Shown one piece after another: positions 1 through 6,551 of a stretch of 8,345 nt of DNA. Position numbers and translations under genes: made by a program. The notes under the pieces were generated by a model that saw only the letters and a program-made list of their open reading frames with translations, did no database searches and was not told the origin of the DNA. Within the stretch, counting starts at the first letter, position 1. The number at the start of each line of letters is the position of its first letter. The DNA comes from Candidatus Aminicenantota bacterium (GTDB lineage Bacteria > Acidobacteriota > Aminicenantia > UBA2199). The stretch covers positions 1 through 8,345 of the forward strand of contig DAOVIP010000058.1 of the NCBI GenBank assembly GCA_030671465.1, read 5' to 3'.

Positions 1-52
1 CCAGATAGATTTGGATGTACGGGAATACCGGAATCGTCAAAGCAATGAGTAG
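1..52 (+). CDS. C-terminal tail of a probable VapB-like antitoxin (partial, 5' end outside window)
   Basis: Two frames are open from the window edge up to the toxin start. The frame beginning at base 2 reads QIDLDVREYRNRQSNE and stops with TAG at 50-52. Its acidic then basic, polar character resembles the C-terminal toxin-wrapping tail of VapB-type antitoxins. The frame beginning at base 1 reads a 15-residue tail and stops with TGA at 46-48, giving an ATGA overlap with the toxin start at 45. I prefer the first on composition. Either choice gives the antitoxin-toxin overlap typical of a translationally coupled toxin-antitoxin pair. The identity rests mostly on position in front of a VapC, because the DNA-binding part lies outside the window. 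Confidence 0.5.
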   Translation, partial: QIDLDVREYRNRQSNE

Positions 53-449
53 ATATCTGATTGACACCTCGGTCTGGATTGATTTTTTCCGGGGGAAATC
101 CGAAATGATTAAAAATCGCCTTCTTCAATTACTGAATGAGAATGCCATCTGTTTCAACGGGATTATCCTGTCCGAGCTGATGATCGGAGCCAGAACTCGG
201 AAGGAGTTAACTTTCATTAAGGACAATTTTGAAGGTCTGATTTATCTGGAAATGGACCGGGATTTTTTTGTTTATGCATCGGAGATCGGCAATCAGGTAC
301 AAAAAAGCGGGAAAACCATTTCACTTTCCGATTTATTGATCATGGCCCATGCCAGAAAATATGATTTAATTGTTTTTACCCGGGACAGGCATTTCGAATC
401 TCTGGGACAATCCCTGAATTTTCAATATGAAATTTTTCAGAATTGTTAG
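45..449 (+). CDS. vapC: VapC-type PIN-domain ribonuclease toxin
   Basis: A 134-residue single-domain PIN protein, the usual length for VapC toxins. These are Mg2+-dependent endoribonucleases, typically cutting tRNA or rRNA, and are held inactive by a partner antitoxin. The four acidic active-site residues of the family are visible: D7 in LIDTSVWIDFF, E44 in ILSELMIG, D96 in ISLSDLLIMAHA and D114 in FTRDRHF. The middle segment (residues 20-90) is helical and amphipathic as expected. An in-frame ATG at 15 would add ten residues, but the ATG at 45 is preferred: it places the conserved first strand and Asp at the very N terminus, as is usual, and makes a short overlap with the upstream antitoxin frame. 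No strong Shine-Dalgarno precedes it, which fits coupling to antitoxin translation. All catalytic residues are present, so the toxin looks functional. Confidence 0.9.
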   Translation: MSRYLIDTSVWIDFFRGKSEMIKNRLLQLLNENAICFNGIILSELMIGARTRKELTFIKDNFEGLIYLEMDRDFFVYASEIGNQVQKSGKTISLSDLLIMAHARKYDLIVFTRDRHFESLGQSLNFQYEIFQNC

Positions 450-477
450 CAGGTTTTATTTGGCCAGGACGGTCAGT

Positions 478-507
478 TAAACCTCCCTTCGGTTTATTTA
501 TTTAAGG
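478..507 (+). terminator. Possible weak terminator after vapC, overlapping the hexosaminidase stop
   Basis: TAAACC (478-483) pairs with GGTTTA (491-496) around a 7-base loop, and the plus strand continues into a T-rich run (TTTATTTATTTAA, about 493-505). The stem has only two G:C pairs, so it is a weak candidate for terminating vapC transcription. On the minus strand the same hairpin contains the hexosaminidase stop codon but has no T-tract after it, so it would not obviously end that gene. Confidence 0.35.
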
Positions 508-2542
508 CAATGAGAAGTTTCTCAAGGGCTTCCACAATCCTGAGCCGGCAATCTCCCCGGGGCAGTTTGGCCTGTTCCAGTTGTTGTATTGAATCCTTTA
601 TCCAGGCTGGATCGATTCGCTGGTCTGCGGCCAGGATTTCAAGCGCCTTTAATCCGATTTCTGCTGTTCGTGAAAGGATTGCTGAAAGGGTTTCGATTTC
701 GGCTAAAATCGGGGATCGGTCAATGACCGGTTTCAGTTTCAGGTGGTTATGTTTCCAGAGCAAAAGTATTTTCTGCAAATCGCCTTGGGTAGCCGGATCC
801 CGGTCCTGTAGAAAACTGTCGATTTTATTCCGGAATTCCCGGGCCACCCGGGCATCCGGCACCGCAGCATCCACCAGCCGGGTTTGAGGCAATTTCTGGG
901 TATAGCATTCCTGCCACTGCGGGCGGTCATACAGGATAATGGGCTCGACCACATCCACCAGACATTTTAAGGGGGCTGTATCCCGGCCTCGGACCAATCG
1001 CCTGAGCATCATGTCCTGATTTTTAAGGTGGGTCAGGCCATGGGCCTCCAGCTGGATGGAAATCAATTCAAGCCGGCGGTACAGGTCCGGGATATCCCGG
1101 ATCTCGGCCGGTGACCACAGGCGCTCGGCAATGGCAGCGGTTCGGGGCCAGATGCGTGAATCAATGTTTTCGTGAGAAACCAGTTCCCCCCACATGGTGG
1201 CTTCACTGCCCAGGATCAATTTTTTTTCTTTGCTATTCAGGGGGATATCCACGGGCAGGGGATCGTATAAGTAGTGAAAATCCGCAGGAAACAGCAGGTC
1301 AATATACAACTCATTGGCCTTGGAGTTGACAACCTGGTAACCGCTCCGGGCGGATTCGACCAATGATTTCTCACCCAGATAGGATTGAATGACGGTGGTT
1401 CCGGGCAATCCGGGCTGCAGGATCTGTTCCCACCCGGCCATTCTTTTTCCGTGCCCGGTGATGATGGCCGCTATTCTGCGGTTAAAATAGGCCTGTAAAC
1501 TGTGGTTGTCCGGGATGCGGTTCTTTTTTTTAAAGGCCCGGATGCCCGTATTTGCATCCCAGTGCTTGCCGTTTACCTCGTCTCCACCGATGTGGATATA
1601 GGCATCCGGAAACAATTCGGCCATTTCCCCAAAAAACCGGTAGAAAAACCGGTAGGTTTCTTCGAGTACAGGATTGAAACAGGGATCGAATATCCCGAAT
1701 TTCCGCTCGATTTCATAGGGACCCGGGACACTGGCCAATTCCGGATAGCCCACCAGCCAGCTGGTGGAATGCCCGGGGATATCAAATTCCGGTACCACCC
1801 GGATTCCCCGTTCTGAGGCATATTCAATAACTTCCCGCACCTGTTTCTGGGTGTAGAAAAGGCCATCGGATCCAAGCTCATGAAGCCTGGGAAATGTTTT
1901 GCATTCGATCCGGAATCCCTGATCCTCGGTCAGATGCCAGTGAAATACATTCATTTTCACCGTACACATTCCATCCAGATTTCGCTTGATCACTTCGACA
2001 GGAATGAAATGGCGGCAGCAATCAATGAGCAGACCCCTCCAGGTAAACCGGGGTAGATCCTGGATCTCTATGCCCTGAAAGTAATATCCGTTATTATCAA
2101 CGCTCAGCAGCTGGAGCAGTGTTTCAATTCCCCGTAAGACACCGATATCGGTTTCAGCCGAAAGCTCGATTTGTCGGGAACATATTTTCAGGATATAGGA
2201 TTCATCCTCATGGATCTCCAATTTGCCCGGCCGTTTACAGGCCATGAGCAGGGCGGCTTTATGAGATGAGCCGGGGGGCGAAGCCCGGAAGGCATTGAAG
2301 GTCAATCCGGTTCGATTCGAAAGCCTGACCAGCATTCGATTGACCGCCCTGGCCATCCGTTCAGGCCGGGGACCCTGAAGCCGAACCGAAAAAGAATCGG
2401 TGAGCCTGAACCCATCGGTCCGGATCTGTATCCGGGCCGGGATTGGCAGAAGATTCATCTGATCCGGTTGAGGTTGGACAGGCTCCGATTTCAGGACACC
2501 ATTCGACAGCATCAAAACCAGGATCAAAAGCAGTTTAATCAT
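494..2542 (-). CDS. Exported family 20 beta-N-acetylhexosaminidase with helical C-terminal extension
   Basis: This enzyme removes terminal GlcNAc or GalNAc from chitooligosaccharides, glycans or muropeptides by substrate-assisted catalysis. Numbering here counts from the GTG at 2548. A hydrophobic signal peptide spans about 3-20 with no lipobox, so a periplasmic or secreted location is expected. An N-terminal GH20b-like alpha/beta domain (about 30-163) precedes the TIM barrel (about 167-480). Barrel motifs are complete: LIDCCRHF (substrate-binding R179), FHWHLTEDQGFRIE, PEFDIPGHS, the catalytic pair D323-E324 in HIGGDEVNGKHW, AGWEQIL with W373 and GSEATMWGE with W453. About 200 further residues, mostly helical and containing a YTQKLPQTRLVDAAVPD segment, follow the barrel; similar tails occur in other bacterial GH20 enzymes and their role is unclear. 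The ATG at 2542 is preferred over the upstream in-frame GTG because GAGGGG lies 5 bases before the ATG and abuts the GTG; the chosen protein has 682 residues. It is divergent from the next operon. Substrate specificity cannot be told from sequence alone. Confidence 0.93.
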   Translation of the reverse strand: MIKLLLILVLMLSNGVLKSEPVQPQPDQMNLLPIPARIQIRTDGFRLTDSFSVRLQGPRPERMARAVNRMLVRLSNRTGLTFNAFRASPPGSSHKAALLMACKRPGKLEIHEDESYILKICSRQIELSAETDIGVLRGIETLLQLLSVDNNGYYFQGIEIQDLPRFTWRGLLIDCCRHFIPVEVIKRNLDGMCTVKMNVFHWHLTEDQGFRIECKTFPRLHELGSDGLFYTQKQVREVIEYASERGIRVVPEFDIPGHSTSWLVGYPELASVPGPYEIERKFGIFDPCFNPVLEETYRFFYRFFGEMAELFPDAYIHIGGDEVNGKHWDANTGIRAFKKKNRIPDNHSLQAYFNRRIAAIITGHGKRMAGWEQILQPGLPGTTVIQSYLGEKSLVESARSGYQVVNSKANELYIDLLFPADFHYLYDPLPVDIPLNSKEKKLILGSEATMWGELVSHENIDSRIWPRTAAIAERLWSPAEIRDIPDLYRRLELISIQLEAHGLTHLKNQDMMLRRLVRGRDTAPLKCLVDVVEPIILYDRPQWQECYTQKLPQTRLVDAAVPDARVAREFRNKIDSFLQDRDPATQGDLQKILLLWKHNHLKLKPVIDRSPILAEIETLSAILSRTAEIGLKALEILAADQRIDPAWIKDSIQQLEQAKLPRGDCRLRIVEALEKLLIALNK

Positions 2543-2547
2543 TTTCA

Positions 2548-2553
2548 CCCCTC
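2548..2553 (-). promoter_or_regulatory. Ribosome binding site deciding the hexosaminidase start
   Basis: On the minus strand the sequence reads GAGAGGGGTGAAAATG. The purine-rich GAGGGG sits 5 bases before the ATG at 2542, which is normal spacing. The in-frame GTG at 2548 begins with the last G of this element and so could not use it. The ATG is therefore the likelier start. Confidence 0.7.
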
Positions 2554-2600
2554 TCTCATATTATATAGAAAAGCAGTGAGAAAGTTAAATAGTCAATCCG

Positions 2601-2624
2601 ATTTTATTTAAAAAAAAATAAAAT
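2601..2624. repeat. AT-only inverted repeat in the divergent intergenic region
   Basis: ATTTTATTT (2601-2609) is exactly complementary to AAATAAAAT (2616-2624) around six A bases. It sits in the middle of the gap between two divergent genes, so terminating transcription is an unlikely job. An UP-element-like or easily melted or bent tract serving the flanking promoters, or a nucleoid-protein site, is more plausible. AT-only symmetry can arise by chance in such a biased stretch. Confidence 0.4.
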
Positions 2625-2638
2625 TATACTATTATAAT
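2625..2638 (+). promoter_or_regulatory. Candidate -10 element(s) for the kinase/recycling operon
   Basis: TATACT (2625-2630) and a perfect TATAAT (2633-2638) lie 30-40 bases before the ATG at 2668, giving a leader of roughly 20-30 bases that would contain the AGG (2657-2659) as a weak Shine-Dalgarno. No good -35 hexamer is found 16-18 bases upstream; that position holds an A/T run that could act as an UP-like element. The extreme AT bias makes chance matches likely. On the minus strand a TTGACT (2591-2596) exists but no -10 follows it at a usable distance. Confidence 0.4.
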
Positions 2639-2667
2639 ATACATTGAAAACATAACAGGCAGAAAAT

Positions 2668-3054
2668 ATGAAATGGTTACTGATCGTTCTGGTTTTCAGC
2701 CAGCAATTCCTGTTAAGACAGCCCATTCAGATGGCCATCGAATCCGGAGACTTCACTCATCTTGAAGCCATCTGCCAGGAAGAGGTGTCGGTCAATTTTG
2801 AAGAGCCTTTCCACTTGAACGGCTATTTTTCCCGTGAGAAATTTATTGCTGGTTTTTCCGGGCAATTTTCAAAATATGAATTGAAGAAATTCGAATGGCT
2901 GACCCGTCAGATTGAAGAAAAATTTGCCATTCAGTCCCTGAATGTCATATTGAAAAACAAAAGATCTGAAAAACTGATCTATTACAAATTTATTTTTTTT
3001 ATGACCCAAGATAGAACATGGAAACTTTATTATCTAAGAGGTCTAAGAATTTAA
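2668..3054 (+). CDS. Small exported NTF2-like (DUF4783-like) protein
   Basis: A 128-residue protein with a short hydrophobic N terminus (MKWLLIVLVFSQQFLL) that looks like a signal peptide or anchor. The remainder matches the pattern of small NTF2-fold proteins such as DUF4783: a helix with AIESGDFTHLEAIC, a strand with VSVNF, a YFSREKFIAGFSGQFSKY helix, then strands IQSLNVILKNK, YYKFIFFM and a closing WKLYYLRGLRI, where the family usually ends in a similar strand. DUF4783 members are known chiefly from Bacteroidota and have no settled function; NTF2-like pockets often bind small molecules or act as protein partners. It is first in the plus-strand run, and its last 37 bases overlap the start of the kinase gene, so the two are probably translated together. 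A role as an extracytoplasmic partner of that kinase is a guess from position alone. The family assignment was made by eye and is moderate. Confidence 0.6.
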   Translation: MKWLLIVLVFSQQFLLRQPIQMAIESGDFTHLEAICQEEVSVNFEEPFHLNGYFSREKFIAGFSGQFSKYELKKFEWLTRQIEEKFAIQSLNVILKNKRSEKLIYYKFIFFMTQDRTWKLYYLRGLRI

Positions 3055-6000
3055 TCCCGGTTTTTATTCTTGGATTCATTGTCCTTATGGTCGCGGTCAT
3101 GATCTTTTTTGATCCGGGGAAGATTCCAATTCCTGCAGTCCGGCAAAAACTGGCTGCCAATGTAGAGAAAATCGAAGCCCGTATTAGCAGTCAGGTCCTC
3201 GAACTGGAAGAAAGGGCAGAATATCTATGTGAAAAATATACCCGGGATCAACTGGAGCATTCCGAGCTGCAGGATCAGGAATCGCTCCTTATGGAAAAAA
3301 ATGGAGTGGTGAGTGAATATTATGGAGAGATCTACTATTTCAAATTCAAACCCCGGGCAACTGAATCCTGGAGTTTAATCAGAAAAAACAAGGACATCTA
3401 TTTTATAAAAAACTGCGGCAACCATATCTACTATGTCAGATTTTTCTTCAAAATTAATCGCAATGATTATCTGGCTCAACTAACATATCCCTTCCTGGAA
3501 GCTGAATTCAAATTTTTTGAGCCCAGGCTTACCGCTAAAAAGGATGAATTTCAATTGGATGATATCAAGGCCATGTTTTTCTATTCACACCTGATGCGGT
3601 CATTTAACAATCAGGTAATGCTTTTTTTGAAATTTTCAAAAAATGATATTTTACAGTTCTACCACAAGCGACGAAATTCATACCTGTTTGTGGGCCTCCT
3701 GTTGTTTCTCATGCTGAGTCTGTTTTATATCAGGGGGAAAAAGCTGAAAACAGCCCGCTTTCTTTTTGTCTTACTGGTCCCGGCAATATTTGTTGTCGGC
3801 TATCTCATTATTTCCGGGCGAGTGAAACCGGACCTGTATATTCACTTGCCGGTTGGGATTCTCAATTCAATATTCGAGCTGGGTGTTCTGGTTTTGTTCA
3901 TATTAATCCTGGTGACCTGGCTGACTACCGGTTTCCGAAAAATACTGGGCAATCCAATCGTTTCATTTTTTCTGTTCAATGGTTTGGTCATGGTCATCCT
4001 GATCATTTGCAGCCGGATTTTGGCCTCCCTGAACTTTCTCTACACGGATTTTAATTTCGAGATAGAGTATTTGATGCTACTCCTCATCCTGCTGTTTTTG
4101 CATTTGATTCCCCTCTTGGTGATGAGGTTTGTTTCAATCCAGTCCAGAACCCCGGTCATGGTGATGGGCATTGCCAGCCTTCAACTGTTGGCCGGGCTGG
4201 CCATGATACTGGGCCTCGGGTTTCAGGTCCTCAGTGTTATTGCCTTTTCCCTGGTTTTTTTGGGTATCCTTTTTCTGAAAAAAAAATTCCTGTTGAAGCT
4301 GCTGCTGCTCTTTCTGATTTCGGTTTCGGTCTTCCAGGTGATTCAACATAATGCCCTGGAAGAAAAAAAGGAGTTTATTGCCCAAAACCTCAAACCGATT
4401 TTTCTTAACCAGAGCAATTACGCCAAATTGCTTGTCCGGGAAATTGTCCATGAACTCAACCGCTATAAAGACAGTTTCCCTGATTTCTTCCAGGGTGATT
4501 GGTCATCCAAACTGGAAGCGATCTGGAGGGGGAGCCTGGCTTCAAGGGAGAATATTGCTTCGGGGATTTTCATTCTCTCAAAGGGGGGGGAACTTAGAAG
4601 TTCTTATTCCTATCTGGTTCCGTTTTTAAAAGCCGAATCCTACCTTAAATTTCCGCTCTGGGCAATAGAGGATACCACAGCCGAAGTTTATGGAAAAAAA
4701 CTCTCCCTGGCGGTTGCCACCACCAGTGTATTTCACCAATATGATTTTCTGGGTCGCATCATTGTTCAGGTTTTAAATTCCTCTGACCTGATTCTCAGAA
4801 GTCGGGACCGACTCAATATTTTTACCCTCAACCGGAAGATTGATGGGGCTAACATGAGTTATATCACCTTGAATGAGAGAAATCAGATTTTGGAAAATCC
4901 AGCGAACATCAATCTTAAAAATATTGCCGGGATCATCAAGTTCAATAACCAGTGGATCCGATTTAAATTCATGAACCTGGATTTTACCGGTTATATCTTC
5001 GAACAGAACAGCAATGCCATTATCATCTTTTTCCCCGAAAATTCCCTGGTGAAAGAATTGTCCGAGCTCATTCGTATCTTCCTGCTGTTTTTAGTGATTT
5101 TTCTGCTGATCAATATAAAAGAGTTGAGGCATTTGCAGTGGACCAGTATATACTATTCCTTTTCCGTACGGGTGTTTGTTATTTTAATCTTAATCTCTTT
5201 ATTAACCGCCATTATCTATTCCATTTTTTCCTCTGACTTTTATTCCAGATCAGCTAAAATCCAGTCCAGACATACCATCTTGGAACGTGGTAGAACTGCT
5301 CAGAATATCGGGAATAACTTTGTCGAAGAGAGTGGTGAGTTAACCCTGAACCAGATATTTTTACTCTCCTCAATTTTAAATAAAGATGTGAATGTATACG
5401 ACCGTGGTGAATTGCTTTTTACTTCCAATTACCGGAAAATCATTCAATCGACCATCCCCGTATTTTTGCATTCCAATATACTGCATCTCCTGAATAAAAA
5501 AAATCAAGAATTTGTTCTGGTAAACCGAAATGACGGATTCAGTCTGTTCTTTAAAATTTATGAGTATATTTTCAATATTGAATTCCTCACCGCCCGCAAG
5601 GATTTCATCCCTGAAAAGCGCCAGTATACCGATTTTATTATTGTCCTCTTCTTTCTGTTGTTGCTGATCGGGATCACCTCTGCCTTCTTTTTCCGGAATA
5701 AGATTATCTCTCCTATCGAGGAATTGAACCGGGGTATGGAAGAAGTTGAGCGGGGAAATTTGACCCATTTGGATAAGGTCCCCTCTGAAATAGAATTGAA
5801 AAGTTTGTATCTGGGTTTTAATTCTATGGTGGATGGAATCAAGGAACAGAAGAAAAATATCTCGGAAATATCCCGGATGAAGACCCTGCTGAAAATGGGC
5901 CGGCGAGTAGCCCATGAAGTAAAAAATCCGCTGACCCCCATCAAATTGTCTGCTGAACAAATCCTGAGATCCATCCAGGACAAGCGAAAAGGTTATGAAG

Positions 6001-6551
6001 ACATGATTGAGAAATCGGTCAATTTTATCATCGATGAGTCCGACCACCTCAAAAAAGTATCCTACGGCTTCCTGGATTTCTCTCGCCTGGATGAAATCAA
6101 TCCCGAACCTTTCAATCTGCTCCGGGCGGTCAATGAAGAGGTGACCAGTTTTAAATCCCTGTATACCAAAATCAATTTCATTACCCAGAGCCAGGGTAAG
6201 AATTTTGAGGTCTATCTGGACAAATTAAAGATCAGGCAGGTGGTCAAGAACATACTAATCAACTCCATTGAGGCCATCGGTGATAAACAGGGTAGAATTC
6301 AGATAAGTGTTAAGGAGATGGCTGAAAGGGTCATCATTGAGATCATTGATAACGGCAGCGGGTTGGACAGTCGAGAGCTGGAGTTCATTTTTGACGAAGA
6401 TTACTCCACCAAGGAAATCGGTACCGGCCTGGGTTTGTTTATCGTTAAAAGGATAGTAGATCTCCATCAGGGACAGATCGAGATCAAGTCTAAAAAAAAC
6501 AGGGGAACCACGGTTATTCTGAATCTGGCCAAACATGTTGAGAAAACCTGA
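3018..6551 (+). CDS. Very large 12-TM NtrY-like sensor histidine kinase with three extracytoplasmic sensor regions
   Basis: A 1177-residue inner-membrane kinase. Hydrophobic segments at about 11-31, 221-238, 248-266, 280-301, 313-333, 351-371, 379-397, 400-420, 424-441, 684-699, 719-737 and 870-892 give a topology that agrees with the positive-inside rule. Extracytoplasmic regions would lie at about 32-219, 442-683 and 738-869. After TM12 come a HAMP domain (about 893-942; ISPIEELNRGMEEVERGN), the phosphoacceptor H966 in RRVAHEVKNPLTPIKLSAEQ (strongly NtrY-like), an N-box at N1082 in NILINSIEAI, the D1111 box IIDNGSGLD and the G2 box GTGLGL at 1135-1140. All catalytic boxes are intact, so it should be active. 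NtrY proteins are usually about 700-750 residues with fewer membrane spans; here an extra block of about eight spans and two added sensor regions is present. No response regulator lies in the window. The start is uncertain: ATG at 3018 has no clear Shine-Dalgarno and overlaps the upstream gene, but the next in-frame ATG (3087) would cut TM1. Confidence 0.9.
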   Translation: METLLSKRSKNLIPVFILGFIVLMVAVMIFFDPGKIPIPAVRQKLAANVEKIEARISSQVLELEERAEYLCEKYTRDQLEHSELQDQESLLMEKNGVVSEYYGEIYYFKFKPRATESWSLIRKNKDIYFIKNCGNHIYYVRFFFKINRNDYLAQLTYPFLEAEFKFFEPRLTAKKDEFQLDDIKAMFFYSHLMRSFNNQVMLFLKFSKNDILQFYHKRRNSYLFVGLLLFLMLSLFYIRGKKLKTARFLFVLLVPAIFVVGYLIISGRVKPDLYIHLPVGILNSIFELGVLVLFILILVTWLTTGFRKILGNPIVSFFLFNGLVMVILIICSRILASLNFLYTDFNFEIEYLMLLLILLFLHLIPLLVMRFVSIQSRTPVMVMGIASLQLLAGLAMILGLGFQVLSVIAFSLVFLGILFLKKKFLLKLLLLFLISVSVFQVIQHNALEEKKEFIAQNLKPIFLNQSNYAKLLVREIVHELNRYKDSFPDFFQGDWSSKLEAIWRGSLASRENIASGIFILSKGGELRSSYSYLVPFLKAESYLKFPLWAIEDTTAEVYGKKLSLAVATTSVFHQYDFLGRIIVQVLNSSDLILRSRDRLNIFTLNRKIDGANMSYITLNERNQILENPANINLKNIAGIIKFNNQWIRFKFMNLDFTGYIFEQNSNAIIIFFPENSLVKELSELIRIFLLFLVIFLLINIKELRHLQWTSIYYSFSVRVFVILILISLLTAIIYSIFSSDFYSRSAKIQSRHTILERGRTAQNIGNNFVEESGELTLNQIFLLSSILNKDVNVYDRGELLFTSNYRKIIQSTIPVFLHSNILHLLNKKNQEFVLVNRNDGFSLFFKIYEYIFNIEFLTARKDFIPEKRQYTDFIIVLFFLLLLIGITSAFFFRNKIISPIEELNRGMEEVERGNLTHLDKVPSEIELKSLYLGFNSMVDGIKEQKKNISEISRMKTLLKMGRRVAHEVKNPLTPIKLSAEQILRSIQDKRKGYEDMIEKSVNFIIDESDHLKKVSYGFLDFSRLDEINPEPFNLLRAVNEEVTSFKSLYTKINFITQSQGKNFEVYLDKLKIRQVVKNILINSIEAIGDKQGRIQISVKEMAERVIIEIIDNGSGLDSRELEFIFDEDYSTKEIGTGLGLFIVKRIVDLHQGQIEIKSKKNRGTTVILNLAKHVEKT

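Noticed and set aside
1630..1656. Short tandem repeat AAAAACCGGTAG in the hexosaminidase gene
   Set aside because: It simply encodes the repeated YRFF residues in a helix of the barrel; two copies only, with no sign of a mobile or regulatory function.
1502..1816. Plus-strand open frame opposite the hexosaminidase catalytic region
   Set aside because: It is the antisense shadow of the conserved HIGGDE barrel region on the minus strand and has no motif of its own.
2560..2565. TATAAT on the minus strand as a hexosaminidase -10 box
   Set aside because: Transcription would begin at about 2553, inside the ribosome binding site at 2548-2553, and the only TTGACT upstream is 25 bases away, too far for a normal spacer.
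5376..6047. Minus-strand open frame of 223 codons inside the kinase gene
   Set aside because: It is antisense to the HAMP and HisKA region, which is clearly coding on the plus strand. Its predicted protein is rich in Q, D, I and F without recognisable motifs and it has no supporting context.
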